A stretch of 64,000 nucleotides of DNA from GCA-2720975 sp964467985. Its GTDB lineage: Bacteria > Planctomycetota > UBA1135 > GCA-002686595. The notes beneath the pieces were generated by a model that saw only the letters and a list, made by a program, of their open reading frames with translations, made no database searches and was not told where the DNA came from. The position numbers and the translations under genes are program-made. Shown piece after piece: positions 1-9,435 of the stretch. The stretch is taken from positions 62,001 through 126,000 of the forward strand of contig CAYXTP010000001.1 in NCBI GenBank assembly GCA_964467985.1, given 5' to 3'. Numbering within the stretch: position 1 is the stretch's first letter; every line of letters starts with the position of its first letter.

Positions 1-1608
1 TTGGCCGGCAGCGACCCAAACGTCATAGAGACCCGGCACCAGGGGGCCCACTCGGAAACGACCCTGTTCGTCAACCGGGCGCTGCTGCACTTGGGCGTCG
101 AGCACGGGCCGGAAGTGGAGCGTGGACCCGTGCAGAGGCTTGCCCGCCGAGTCCCGCACAACACCTTCCAAGAAAACGCCCATGCGAGTCGTCAGGTCCA
201 GCCGCACCTGCTGAGAGCCTTCGGGGAAGTGCAGCCACTTTGCCAGCGGCAGCGGGGGCGGGGCGCCGGACGCGGTGCTCGATACGGGTGCTGGCCCAAC
301 CCACCAATCACCGGAACCCGGATCGACAAATTGGAAGCGGCCTTCGGCATCCGTCTTCGCACGTCTGGGGTTGTGTGCGCCTGCCATGGAGTGGGTCAAC
401 AATTTCGGATTTCGACTTGTCGCGGGAACCAACCAGATTTCCTTGTGGCTTGCGGGCTCACCCGACTCATCTCGCAAGGTCCCCGTGATCATGGGAATTC
501 CGCCCGTCCCCAGGCCGAATACGCGGTGCTCCCCCTGGGCCAGCGTGATAGGCGCGGAAGACGCGTAGATGCGTGTCGTGGCTCTCCACAACTCCACATT
601 CAGGGGAGTGTTGGGCGGCAGGGTTAGAATCTGCGCCACGCCGCCTGCGCTGACGGGTGCCGACCAGCCCAAGGCCCCGGCCAGCAGAGGTGAGGATCCA
701 TTCCTTGCGTTCACTTGACCGGCGCTAGTCACCCTCAGGCGTAGGTCGGGGAACGGCCCTGGGTCGTCCACCTTGAGTTCGTAAGCCGCGCTGCGGTAGA
801 GGCGGATCGGGTGGGCCGACTGCGAGAGCCCCTGTTGACCCGCCAAGTCAAAGAACATGGGGCCGTAGCCAATTGCGTGAACTGCCGCGAAGGACGAATC
901 CGTGCGGGCCCACTGCAACTCGAAGCGTCCAGCACCGTCGCTCACGGCGTCAGCCCGGCCGGAGTGATCCAAGAGGTCGGCGGAACTGTGCGTCTTGGAC
1001 CACGGTCTGAGTCGCACCTCGGCCCCGGCGATCGGTTTGTCATCGGTGGCGTCCAAGAAGTAGCCCTCGAAGACGGCCTCCCGAAGCTGTCCGAGTTGAA
1101 CGGTTATGGCACGGCGTTCCCCAGGGCTGAAGGCGGGCACATCGATTGTGGGAGCTTCCTGACCCGCGGAATCTCTTCGGACCTTCAGGCGCAATGCTTG
1201 GCCCAGGGGCAGACCGAAGGTTGCGCGCCCGTCGGCGTCTGTCGTTTGTGACCAGCGACCCGCTCGCACTTCGGTCCCACTCGATCCCATGGGGTCGTAG
1301 ACCACCAACCGAGTATCGCCCAGGGGCAGTTGTTCTTCGCCGGTGATCAACGTCACGAGCAGTTGACCTTCCTCTGGACTCGGAGCAGGCGCGGCGAAGG
1401 GGGCGGGCTCTTCCTCTTCTCGGGCGGGGATTTCGGGGCCGCTGGGTAGGAGTTGCGGGCGCACCAATCCTCGTGGTTTTTCTTGGGATCCAGGCCGGAT
1501 GGGCGGCGCCCCATACTCAGGTAGGGGGTCCCCCCCGCCCGTGCTCGAGAGGCCCCAGAGGATCAGGGCGACAAGCGTGGCTAGCAGCGGGAGGACTTGG
1601 ACTTTCAT
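1..1608 (-). CDS. Membrane-anchored carboxypeptidase-regulatory-like repeat protein, 3' end cut by window
   Basis: The frame is open from an ATG at 1608 to the window edge (536 codons, no stop), so the C-terminus lies outside. Residues 1-25 (MKVQVLPLLATLVALILWGL, then SSTGG) form a signal anchor, followed by a Pro/Glu-rich linker to about residue 85. The rest is a string of beta-sandwich repeats with the pattern of carboxypeptidase regulatory (transthyretin-like) domains: G-x-V/L opening strands, then TDADGRATF, SDGAGRFEL, TDAEGRFQF and DEQGRFRVG turns, each closing with a G-x-Y/W strand. It resembles the two proteins at 44264-49471 in architecture. A secreted or periplasmic, surface-facing scaffold is likely; no enzyme motif is visible. 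A TPR lipoprotein is transcribed divergently. Confidence 0.85.
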   Translation of the reverse strand, partial: MKVQVLPLLATLVALILWGLSSTGGGDPLPEYGAPPIRPGSQEKPRGLVRPQLLPSGPEIPAREEEEPAPFAAPAPSPEEGQLLVTLITGEEQLPLGDTRLVVYDPMGSSGTEVRAGRWSQTTDADGRATFGLPLGQALRLKVRRDSAGQEAPTIDVPAFSPGERRAITVQLGQLREAVFEGYFLDATDDKPIAGAEVRLRPWSKTHSSADLLDHSGRADAVSDGAGRFELQWARTDSSFAAVHAIGYGPMFFDLAGQQGLSQSAHPIRLYRSAAYELKVDDPGPFPDLRLRVTSAGQVNARNGSSPLLAGALGWSAPVSAGGVAQILTLPPNTPLNVELWRATTRIYASSAPITLAQGEHRVFGLGTGGIPMITGTLRDESGEPASHKEIWLVPATSRNPKLLTHSMAGAHNPRRAKTDAEGRFQFVDPGSGDWWVGPAPVSSTASGAPPPLPLAKWLHFPEGSQQVRLDLTTRMGVFLEGVVRDSAGKPLHGSTLHFRPVLDAQVQQRPVDEQGRFRVGPLVPGLYDVWVAAGQ

Positions 1609-1649
1609 GGCGGAGTCTGGGGCCACTTTCTAGACCCCGAGCTCCCATC

Positions 1650-1664
1650 TCAAGTACTACTTGA
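1650..1664. promoter_or_regulatory. Palindrome in divergent intergenic region (operator candidate)
   Basis: TCAAGTACTACTTGA is a perfect 7-bp inverted repeat around one central base. It lies 41 bp upstream of the repeat-protein start (1608, minus) and 136 bp upstream of the lipoprotein start (1801, plus). The position and symmetry suit a dimeric repressor site, but no regulator gene is adjacent. Confidence 0.4.
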
Positions 1665-1800
1665 AACCCCGGGACCACAGGTCGGCGCCGGAGCAGGCTT
1701 GAGGCCCCGCCTCCGCGTCCGGGGCTCCTCACAACCCAGTACGCGCGGGCATCTGTCGCACAAGGCGCTACCCTAGGCGGAGCCTCTTCCCTCCCCGCAC

Positions 1801-2805
1801 ATGCGAACTCAACCCCTCATCATTGCCCTGCTGCTCACCTTTTGCGTGAGCTGTGTCACTTCTGGTGGATCGGCCAAGGACCGGCTGAGTTCTTCCGAAC
1901 TTCTCCTTCGGGGCGACGCGGCTTTTGACGCTCGCAACTACTCGCAGGCGTTGGAAACCTACCGGCTCGCAGCTGCGGCAGCTCAAGCCGAATCCAACTC
2001 GGGAGTGTTTGTAGAAGGCGCTGCCCAAGCGGCCCACGTCTACCTGCTGACTGGCAAACCGGAAGAAGGCGAGGTCTGGCTTGAGAATGCCGTTGAGCAG
2101 AGCTCCGAAAGCGAGCCCAAGGGCAAAGCGCGGATCCTGCTGACCCAAGCCGCCTACCAACACCGGGCGGGGGACACCGAACTGGCCTTGCAGACCTGCA
2201 CCAAGGCCCACACCCTCGCGCGCCAAACAGGCCAGCACATTCGAGCCGTGCAATTGGCCCACATGGGATCGGTGATGAGCCGCGGAGAAGACCAATTGCG
2301 CTGGTGCCGGCGCGCCATCCAGGATGGTGCCAAGGTCGGTGACAACCTCCTCAGCGGAGCACTTTGGCGCCAACTCGCGTGGCTACTTGAGGAACGCGGC
2401 TTGCATGAACAGGCCTTGGAGGCCTTTCTTCGATGCCGCTCGGCTGTGGCTGAGAGTTCCAACTCCCATGAGAAGATGGTGGCGGATTGGCAGGTCGGGC
2501 ATGCCTTGCGTCTCGCCGGAAGGTTGGGGCAAGCGCGCCAGGTCATGGAGGAGATCGCCCGACGTACGCAACTTCGCTATCGGACCCAGAGGGGCACCAA
2601 CCAAGCCGAGTGGGTGGGACAGGCCTTGCGCGAACTAGGGGAGTTGGACCTGGCCCAGGGCCGGACGGATCAGGGTCTTCAGCACCTCAGGAATGCGCGC
2701 GAGTACTTCGTGCTCGCGGAAGCCACAAGGTTGGCGCCGGACCTGCTGGCAGATTTGGATCGAAGGATGGCCCAAGCACAAGCGCTTCAGGGCGCGGGGC
2801 GTTGA
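1801..2805 (+). CDS. TPR-repeat lipoprotein
   Basis: The 334-residue protein starts with an export signal (MRTQPLIIALLLTFCVSC). The VSC triplet before Cys18 is a near-lipobox, so lipid anchoring is likely but not canonical. The mature part is almost entirely helical and shows TPR-type helix pairs: a first unit near residues 36-60 (GDAAFDARNYSQALETYRLA), others near 75-100, 115-140, 185-210 and 255-290. No catalytic motif is visible, so it is probably a protein-binding scaffold. A TACCCT -10-like hexamer lies at about 1769-1774 with no clear Shine-Dalgarno before the ATG. It converges on the glycosyltransferase gene that ends at 2816. Confidence 0.8.
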   Translation: MRTQPLIIALLLTFCVSCVTSGGSAKDRLSSSELLLRGDAAFDARNYSQALETYRLAAAAAQAESNSGVFVEGAAQAAHVYLLTGKPEEGEVWLENAVEQSSESEPKGKARILLTQAAYQHRAGDTELALQTCTKAHTLARQTGQHIRAVQLAHMGSVMSRGEDQLRWCRRAIQDGAKVGDNLLSGALWRQLAWLLEERGLHEQALEAFLRCRSAVAESSNSHEKMVADWQVGHALRLAGRLGQARQVMEEIARRTQLRYRTQRGTNQAEWVGQALRELGELDLAQGRTDQGLQHLRNAREYFVLAEATRLAPDLLADLDRRMAQAQALQGAGR

Positions 2806-2815
2806 GCCCAAATCC

Positions 2816-4357
2816 CTAGTCAGGGCTGAGATTCAGGTAGCCCGGTTCAGGTCCCGGGATCAGTTGCACCCGCAGCATGTCCGGTTGCGGTTGCGGGATC
2901 TCGAGCGTCCACGCCTGGACATCAAAGGTCCTCTCGGGCCAGCGCAGTTCGCACCAAGCTTGCAGACCGTAATCGAAGGCCGAGAAGAGACTGCGCACGT
3001 CGCTGCCGTCAGATGCGGGGGCCAGCATCGGGTGCCATGGGTTGAGTCGCAGAACTGTGCCGTCATCGGCGGACTCGACGCCCTCCTCCAGGCGCGTGAG
3101 ATCCTGCTGGGCGAGGAAGCTAATGGCGTCCAGTCGCGGCGTGCTCTCGAGGGGCCACCCCCGCAGCACAACGACGAGACTCACAATGGGAAAGACCATC
3201 AACCAAGGACAGGCGAGGGCGCGCAGGGGAAAACGCATGCGCACCATGCATTGCCCGACGGTCAGGACGACCGGCGCCGAGAGCAGCAGCGCGTACCATT
3301 CGTGCATCTGGTCGGCGAAGCCCGTGATGGCGAACACGGACAAGCACCACAGGCCCAGGAAGGACATCACCGGGCCCATCCGTGGCGCACCTTCTGGCAG
3401 ACGTCTGGTTGACACGTCACGTAGGGACAGCCAAGTGGCTCCCATGAGAATCAAACCAGCTGCGTAGAAAGGCAGGCGCGCGTGACTCCACCCCAACACG
3501 GGCAGGGGTAGAACAGTTCGTTCGATCAGAGTGCCGAACAGTTCCAGCCGCCCCACTGGCTCACCGCCCAAAGGAACTGGGCCGCCCAGGCCGCCGAGCA
3601 CGAGGGTACGCACGGCTAGCAGGGCAAGGACTCCGAAGAGCACGGGCAGGCTTTTCTTGGCCGCCGAGCGGAGCCGCTCGAGGGGGACCTGACCTTGTGA
3701 ACTGAGACACACATGCCAGGCGAAGACCACAGGCAGCACTACCGCACCCGTCTCCTTGGAGCCTACTGCCAGGAAGGCGAGCAATCCGCCCAACCACCGA
3801 GGACCCCGGGGGTGGCCCTCTCCAGGTAGGCCTTGCGTGAGCAGGCATGCAAGAGTGAACAGGAGGCACAGGGTGTCCGCTCGCCGAGGGGAGGCCGTGA
3901 TCAGCTCCAGCTGAATTGGATGCAAGCAATACAGCACGCCGACACAGCCCGCGGCCCACAGTGCGGCTCGACCCACACAGAGCCGTGCCGCGAGACAAGC
4001 GATGAGCAATGTGTTGCCCAGGTGGATGAGCAGGTCGGTCCGGTGATAGGCGCCGGGCTCGAGCCCTCCCAACGAATGATCGATCGCGAAGAACAGGTTG
4101 GTGACCGGCCGATAGAACTCCCCGAGGGGGTAGCGACCATCCATCAGTGGCTCGGTTAGGCAGCCCCAGAGATCGCCCCAATCCTGAACCCTCGCAGTCA
4201 GGATCATGGGCCATGAGTCCCAGCCCAGTAGAGCCAGATCGAGCAACGGCCAATAGACGAGCAGGGTCAACGCCGTCAATCCCACACCAACCCAGACATG
4301 GGCGGGCAGCTGGCGGTTGCCCGATGTTCCTTCCAAAGGGCTACTCGTCGCTGTCAT
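2816..4357 (-). CDS. GT-C type multi-pass membrane glycosyltransferase (TMTC/PMT-like)
   Basis: The 513-residue protein has about ten hydrophobic segments. After the first segment comes an exposed loop with LGWDSWPMI, where GT-C transferases keep their catalytic acidic residue. Further on are FYRPVTNLFFAIDHSLGG and HRTDLLIHLGNTLLIA, the pattern seen in O-mannosyl- and TMTC-type enzymes that use polyprenyl-phosphate sugars on the outer face of the membrane. A soluble C-terminal part (about 400-513) follows. The ATG at 4357 overlaps the end of the upstream phosphodiesterase-type gene by 17 bp, so the two are translationally coupled. A donor or acceptor cannot be inferred. The family assignment is good; the precise reaction is inferred. 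Confidence 0.75.
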   Translation of the reverse strand: MTATSSPLEGTSGNRQLPAHVWVGVGLTALTLLVYWPLLDLALLGWDSWPMILTARVQDWGDLWGCLTEPLMDGRYPLGEFYRPVTNLFFAIDHSLGGLEPGAYHRTDLLIHLGNTLLIACLAARLCVGRAALWAAGCVGVLYCLHPIQLELITASPRRADTLCLLFTLACLLTQGLPGEGHPRGPRWLGGLLAFLAVGSKETGAVVLPVVFAWHVCLSSQGQVPLERLRSAAKKSLPVLFGVLALLAVRTLVLGGLGGPVPLGGEPVGRLELFGTLIERTVLPLPVLGWSHARLPFYAAGLILMGATWLSLRDVSTRRLPEGAPRMGPVMSFLGLWCLSVFAITGFADQMHEWYALLLSAPVVLTVGQCMVRMRFPLRALACPWLMVFPIVSLVVVLRGWPLESTPRLDAISFLAQQDLTRLEEGVESADDGTVLRLNPWHPMLAPASDGSDVRSLFSAFDYGLQAWCELRWPERTFDVQAWTLEIPQPQPDMLRVQLIPGPEPGYLNLSPD

Positions 4358-6059
4358 CGGCGTAACCCAGTGCCCTGAGCTGATCGATCTGATCCTGGCG
4401 CTGCTTCGGGGTCAACTCCGTCCAGGCATCGATAGGTTGGCGATAGGTGGGGTCGCTTGCTCGGGGGATACTGCGCACGGGACGGGGCGCGGTCAGGAGT
4501 TCGGGGTGCGCGGTCGCGCTCATCTCGTCGTAGACCGGTTGATCCATGAGGTGCAGGGCGGTCGGCGTCAGATCAAACACGCTCCAGCGCGCCCGTTCTG
4601 GGTTGGCCTGGATGCTCGGACCCGCAGCGGCAAAAACTCCGTCCAAACGGTGGTTGGCTCGGGGTTCCTTGTGTTGAGTGAGCACAGCCCCGCCAGAGTA
4701 AGCGACCACTTGCCATTCCGTTTGAGTCTCGAAGATCAGGTCTGGAACGTGGTGGTTGGCTGGACCCGGGTAAAGTTGTGCGCCGCGCCACATATTGGTG
4801 ACCAGGGGCTGCTCCCTCACCTTGATTGCCCTTAGCGCATCCTCGAGCCTGGCCAGCTCTGCTTCTACCTCGTCAGCCGGTACCACTCCATTGGGCTCGC
4901 GGCCCACAATGTTGAGTCTCAAGCTGCCAAAATTGCCTTCACACTCGGTGTTTGTGGCCAAGACGCGAGTTTGGTCGAGGTCAAGACGCTTCATCTGCAG
5001 TCGCTCCGCCTCGGCTTCGTAAGTAATGAGAGGCGCGCTGGCTGGGCGTTCAGGGGGGCCCTTGCCTTGCTCGACCGCAAACCCATTGTTCACCAACCAG
5101 GGGTAGAGATTGAACGTGAAGGGGAAACTGCCGAACCCGTGATCGCTCATGATGATCACATCGGTTTGCGGTCCCGCTGCTTCGACCATGTCGCCCAGGA
5201 TGCGGTCTAGGTCCACCAGCAAGTCGGCCACAACCCCATCGGTCTTCCCGTCGTAGCGCTGATGGGAGAGCACATCGAGGCTCTTGAAGACGATCATGGA
5301 GTAGTCCCAATCGTCCTTGTTCAGGAGCTCCAAGGCGACGCGTCGCTTGATGACGAGTTGTCCTTGAATGCGCCTCAGCATCGTGTCTTGCTGCAGGCTG
5401 CGAACCTGTGTCCAAATACCAACGTCCGGAAGCAATCCCTGTGCGCGCAACTCAAGTGTGTACTTCGGTGGATAGGCCCAGTCTTCCAATGGGGGCGAGA
5501 GCATGCCGGCGGCCAATCGTCCTCGCACGGGCTCCGGAGGCCAAGTGATCGGCACGCCCATGACGTTTACCGTCGAGCCTCGGCCGCTGAGGATGCGCCA
5601 AATCGGCGGACACAAGTTTGTCCGGGCGTCGATAACTTCGACGTCGTAACTCCCTTCCACACGTTGGAAGAAACCGTAGACACCCGTCTCGCCCGGGTGT
5701 TGCCCCGAGCAAGCACCGACCCAGGCGGCGGACGAAATTGGGATCTTGGAAGATTCCAGCCAGGCCTGCGAGCCGCGCTGCATGATGCCGGCGAGAACCG
5801 GCATACGGCCTTGCTCGATGAGGGGGTCGATCAAGTCGAAGGTCGCCCCGTCCCAGCCGACCACCAATACGCGCGGGCTGGGAGGGCCTGGGGGTCCCTG
5901 ATCGGCCTTGTCGGCTCCGCAGGCGACCAGTAGGAGGGCTCCCAGCGCGACCGACGTACTGAGGCGGGCTACCCGTCGCGCTGTGTTTCGAGGGCTCGTT
6001 GGGGGGCGGTGGTTCACGATGGCAATACGCAAGCGCGGTGCGGGAGGTTGGAAGTGCAT
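4341..6059 (-). CDS. Lipoprotein, alkaline-phosphatase superfamily (type I phosphodiesterase/nucleotide pyrophosphatase-like)
   Basis: The 572-residue frame has a signal segment ending in a lipobox, LLLVAC (Cys47). The n-region before it is long, so a GTG about 14 codons downstream is an alternative start. The catalytic domain follows: RVLVVGWDGATFD near residue 64 supplies the first metal-binding Asp, the ISSAAW stretch near 105-115 supplies the nucleophilic Ser/Thr region, and VIIMSDHGFGSF near 300 supplies the Asp-His metal ligands. This is the layout of the type I phosphodiesterase branch of the superfamily. Its end overlaps the GT-C gene, and a sulfatase-like gene is divergent, suggesting joint handling of phosphorylated or glycosylated envelope material. 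The substrate is unknown. Confidence 0.8.
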   Translation of the reverse strand: MHFQPPAPRLRIAIVNHRPPTSPRNTARRVARLSTSVALGALLLVACGADKADQGPPGPPSPRVLVVGWDGATFDLIDPLIEQGRMPVLAGIMQRGSQAWLESSKIPISSAAWVGACSGQHPGETGVYGFFQRVEGSYDVEVIDARTNLCPPIWRILSGRGSTVNVMGVPITWPPEPVRGRLAAGMLSPPLEDWAYPPKYTLELRAQGLLPDVGIWTQVRSLQQDTMLRRIQGQLVIKRRVALELLNKDDWDYSMIVFKSLDVLSHQRYDGKTDGVVADLLVDLDRILGDMVEAAGPQTDVIIMSDHGFGSFPFTFNLYPWLVNNGFAVEQGKGPPERPASAPLITYEAEAERLQMKRLDLDQTRVLATNTECEGNFGSLRLNIVGREPNGVVPADEVEAELARLEDALRAIKVREQPLVTNMWRGAQLYPGPANHHVPDLIFETQTEWQVVAYSGGAVLTQHKEPRANHRLDGVFAAAGPSIQANPERARWSVFDLTPTALHLMDQPVYDEMSATAHPELLTAPRPVRSIPRASDPTYRQPIDAWTELTPKQRQDQIDQLRALGYADDSDE

Positions 6060-6137
6060 GCCCGAGTCTCATCCATGATGGCGCGTCGGGGCCCGATGTC
6101 CAACATGCGGGTTGGAGCTCCGTACTAGAGCTGGCGC

Positions 6138-6143
6138 TACACT
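6138..6143 (+). promoter_or_regulatory. TACACT -10-like element, 8 nt before start codon
   Basis: TACACT is followed by eight bases and the ATG at 6152, with no Shine-Dalgarno between them. The same TACnnT-N6-9-ATG layout recurs at six other genes in this window, suggesting a -10 box for a leaderless transcript. No convincing -35 is seen. Confidence 0.4.
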
Positions 6144-6151
6144 GCCTCCAC

Positions 6152-7546
6152 ATGAGACTCCTGCCTTCATTCCAGCACGGCCTACTGGCGCTGTGTCTCG
6201 CATCAAGCTTCTGTGCTTGCGCGCCGTCGGAGGCTGAGCCGCCGAACATTCTGATCCTGTGCATGGACACCCTGCGTGCGGATCGACTGGGTTGTTATGG
6301 GGGCCTGGGCGATCTGACCCCGAATCTAGACGCGCTGGCTGCCGCGTCCACCCGCTGGGATCTGTGCTCGGCGAGTTCTCCCTGGACGGTACCCAGTCAC
6401 GCGTCGATGTTCACGGGCAAGAACCCCAGTGATCACCGGGCACATTCTTTCGACGCACACGACATGAAGGTCGACAACTGCTACGTGCTCGACGCGGAAC
6501 ATTGGACGTTGGCCGAAGCGCTGCAGGAAGAGGGTTACGCGACCGGGGGAATCGTGGCCAACGCGGTGTACCTGAACAGTGCCTTCGGGCTGTCCCAGGG
6601 GTTTGATGAGTGGCGCATCAGTCGCGAGCGCGCGCCGAGACTCTGCAACGGTGTGCTTGGTTGGATCGATGGGCGCGAGTCCAAGCCGGAGCCTTGGATG
6701 ATGTTCGTGAATTTCATGGACACCCACCGTCCCTACAATGTGGAGCCCCTGCCAGGAGAGATGGAATTTGATCAGGCCACCCAATACTCCTCCGACCTTC
6801 TGAATCGCTTGTACGAACAGGTCATTGTGCAAGGCGAGGAGGCGGGCGAGTTGGGGTTGACCTTGCAAGACCAGTACAACCGGTCCGTAAGGAATCTCGA
6901 CCTAGCCATTGGTGAGTTGTTTGCCGAACTCAAGCAGCGCGGGCAATGGGAGGACCTGCTGTTGGTCGTCATTTCGGATCACGGCGAGTACTTCGGTGAA
7001 CACGGACTCGTGGAGCACTCAAAGGACGTGTACGAGCAGGCTCTATCAGTTCCCCTGATCATCAAATACCCCGGTCAGGTGGCGGGCGTTGTCCGCACTG
7101 ACAGGGCGAGTAGTGCGCACCTCCCTGCGCTCGTCCTAGATGGCGTACCGGGTGAAGCGAGTCTTCGTCAGTCGGTCAGGTTCCCGTTGCGTCCAGGCGT
7201 AGGACGCGTCCTTTCCGAGAACTACTTCAGCCGTCTACCCGACATCTTGCACCCCGCCGTGGGTGACCGATTCCGGCGAGTCCGCACCGTGATCTACGAT
7301 GGATCCCACAAGCTCATCCAGTCATCCGATGGCCATCACGAGCTCTACAACTTGAATGAAGATCCGGGGGAGACCACTCTGCGCAATGAGTCTGACTCCG
7401 ACCGCTTGCAGATAATGCTGGCCGAGCTGACCAGCGAGCTGCAGGGCTCCGCATCAGCGGCGGGAGGGGGAACCGTGTCTGTAGATGAGGCCCGCCGGAT
7501 CGATATGGAGGCCCTGGGGTACGCGGTTGGATCAGAAGGGGACTAG
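6152..7546 (+). CDS. Sulfatase-like lipoprotein (Thr at nucleophile position)
   Basis: The 464-residue protein begins with a signal peptide leading to FCAC (Cys21/Cys23, probable lipid anchor). The sulfatase fold is clear: NILILCMDTLRADRLGCYGG around residue 32 (first metal Asp39), the nucleophile segment PWTVPSHASMFTG at 77-89, and ISDHGEYFGEHGLVEH later with the Asp-His ligands. The usual C/S-x-P-S-R formylglycine motif reads T79-V-P-S-H, so no formylglycine can form. Such Thr forms act as phosphotransferases or phosphohydrolases, or are poorly characterised, so sulfatase activity should not be assumed. The ATG at 6152 was chosen because it opens the signal peptide. Confidence 0.82.
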   Translation: MRLLPSFQHGLLALCLASSFCACAPSEAEPPNILILCMDTLRADRLGCYGGLGDLTPNLDALAAASTRWDLCSASSPWTVPSHASMFTGKNPSDHRAHSFDAHDMKVDNCYVLDAEHWTLAEALQEEGYATGGIVANAVYLNSAFGLSQGFDEWRISRERAPRLCNGVLGWIDGRESKPEPWMMFVNFMDTHRPYNVEPLPGEMEFDQATQYSSDLLNRLYEQVIVQGEEAGELGLTLQDQYNRSVRNLDLAIGELFAELKQRGQWEDLLLVVISDHGEYFGEHGLVEHSKDVYEQALSVPLIIKYPGQVAGVVRTDRASSAHLPALVLDGVPGEASLRQSVRFPLRPGVGRVLSENYFSRLPDILHPAVGDRFRRVRTVIYDGSHKLIQSSDGHHELYNLNEDPGETTLRNESDSDRLQIMLAELTSELQGSASAAGGGTVSVDEARRIDMEALGYAVGSEGD

Positions 7547-7698
7547 CGACAAGCGCGCCGGACCGAATCGCCGGAATTGCGCTAATATCTCCGATCACAA
7601 GGGAACTTTATTGGCCCTGTGCCCCCACTAATGGTGGGAACACCCTTCACCGGGACCGGTTTCCTCATCTCTGACCTCTCAATCCCACAGCTCCCCCC

Positions 7699-9396
7699 AT
7701 GAACGCTCTCCGATTCAGCCCCAAGTCACCGTTCTGGTCTTCGTTCTGCGTCCTCGCCGCAGCGCCCCTGTTTTGCGCTCCCGCGACGGCTCAAGTGCGC
7801 ACGCACACCGATTTCACCGAGGTTTTTGGAGAAATGGAATTCTCGGGCCGACTGATCGCCCGCCCCTTGCAGGTGCAAGACTCTCGCGAGTACGGCATGA
7901 CTCGCGCCGAGGTGCGCCGTCGCGCTCGCAATGCGGACGCGGCGCTGGCCTTGTACCCCCTCTCAAGCTACGCCGAGCCTACGGACGAGTACGTGATCGA
8001 AGTCGGCTTGGGCAGCGAGAACGCAGTTGCGCAAGAGTTGATGTCCTCTGGGGATTTCGAATACGTGGCGCCCGACTGGCGCGTGTTCCCTATCGGATGC
8101 CCGAACGATCCGAAGTTCGGCAACCAGTGGCATCACAACGCGAATCGCATGAACTCCTGTCTCGGCTGGGATTTGGAGACGGGTTCGACTTCAGTTGTCG
8201 TGGCCATCTGCGACACGGGCGTACAGTTGAATCACGCCGACCTCCAGAAGCATCGCATGGAAGGCTACAACGCCGTGGACCAGATCTGGGAATCGGCAGG
8301 CGGCAAGGTCAATGACATCAATGGGCACGGGACCATGACCACGGGCTGTGCCGCAGCGAAGGGGAACAACAACATTGGCGTTGTCGGCACAGGCTGGCGC
8401 CTGTCCCCGCGCATGATGCGCGTCTCCAATTCGAGTAGCGGTGGCAGTTCAATCTCCGTCCTGACCCACGCCGCCCAAACGGCGGCGCTCGCAGGCGACC
8501 GTGTTGCCAGCGTCAGCTACAGCGGCGGCACGTCACCCTCTGTGAGCACAACCGGCGATTTCTTGCGCACCCAAGGCGCGCTGCTGATCTGGGCCGCGGA
8601 CAACTCCGGCAACAACTACAAGGGCAACCGTGACGACGGGGCCATCATGGTTGGGGCCACGGACAGCGCGGACAACCGCTCGAGCTTCTCCAGTTACGGC
8701 AACTACATCGACCTCTTCGCTCCGGGCAGCAGCATCTACACCACGACCTTGGGCGGTGGCTATGGATCGGCCTCGGGAACCAGTTTTGCTACTCCACTGA
8801 CTGCCGGCCTCGTGGGGCTGATTTTCTCTGCCGACCCGACCCTGACGCCTGACCAGGCGGAGTACATCCTGCGCTACGGATGCGACGACCTGGGCAGCCT
8901 GGGCGAAGACAACATCTTCGGCTACGGCCGCATCGATGTCTTGCGCACCATGGAATTGATCTACAAGTACGAGACTCTCTTCGCCGACGACTTCGAGAGT
9001 GGAGACTTCGTCTCGGGCGGATGGGCGATCACCAAGGGCAAGCCCAAGGTCTTGGCCAAGGCGAAGGACACGGGCGGGTTCGGCGCACGCATTCGGCGCA
9101 AGGGGACTGTGGAGCGAGCCGTAGACACGAGCACCTACAAGCGGATTGCGCTTCTCGTCAGCCGTCGTTCTAAAAACTACGACACGAGCGAGAGCCTCGA
9201 AGTGGAGTGGTTTGATGGCAGCACTTGGACCTCCGCGGACAGCGTCACGACGGTCAAGTGGAACGGGCGTTTCATCGAGCTTCCTAATGGCGCAGACAAC
9301 AACCCTGCTTTCAAGATTCGCTTCCGTTCCGTGGGCGACGAAGGCAAGGAACGCGGTGATGTGGACGACGTGAAAGTCATCGGCATCAAGATCTGA
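7699..9396 (+). CDS. Secreted subtilisin-family serine protease (S8)
   Basis: The 565-residue protein has a signal peptide (cleavage likely after APATA, residue 31) and a short pro-region (about 32-130). The S8 catalytic domain spans about 140-425 with a complete triad: Asp172 in VVAICDTGVQ, His210 in INGHGTMTTG and Ser362 in SGTSFATPLTAG. An oxyanion Asn lies in AADNSGNN near 302. The last 130 residues form a beta-rich accessory domain beginning near ETLFADDFESGDF, of the type that holds secreted enzymes on surfaces or aids folding. A hairpin follows the gene. An extracellular protein-degrading role is likely. A TAATAT element near 7583 would give a leader of about 100 nt. Confidence 0.92.
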   Translation: MNALRFSPKSPFWSSFCVLAAAPLFCAPATAQVRTHTDFTEVFGEMEFSGRLIARPLQVQDSREYGMTRAEVRRRARNADAALALYPLSSYAEPTDEYVIEVGLGSENAVAQELMSSGDFEYVAPDWRVFPIGCPNDPKFGNQWHHNANRMNSCLGWDLETGSTSVVVAICDTGVQLNHADLQKHRMEGYNAVDQIWESAGGKVNDINGHGTMTTGCAAAKGNNNIGVVGTGWRLSPRMMRVSNSSSGGSSISVLTHAAQTAALAGDRVASVSYSGGTSPSVSTTGDFLRTQGALLIWAADNSGNNYKGNRDDGAIMVGATDSADNRSSFSSYGNYIDLFAPGSSIYTTTLGGGYGSASGTSFATPLTAGLVGLIFSADPTLTPDQAEYILRYGCDDLGSLGEDNIFGYGRIDVLRTMELIYKYETLFADDFESGDFVSGGWAITKGKPKVLAKAKDTGGFGARIRRKGTVERAVDTSTYKRIALLVSRRSKNYDTSESLEVEWFDGSTWTSADSVTTVKWNGRFIELPNGADNNPAFKIRFRSVGDEGKERGDVDDVKVIGIKI

Positions 9397-9435
9397 TCCA
9401 GTTTCGCTGTGCCGCGGGGCTGGCCCTCGCGATCA

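Noticed and set aside
1..627. A plus-strand open frame at the window start
   Set aside because: The minus-strand frame from 1608 is open throughout with repeated GRF/GRA turns and a signal anchor; the plus frame has no such features.
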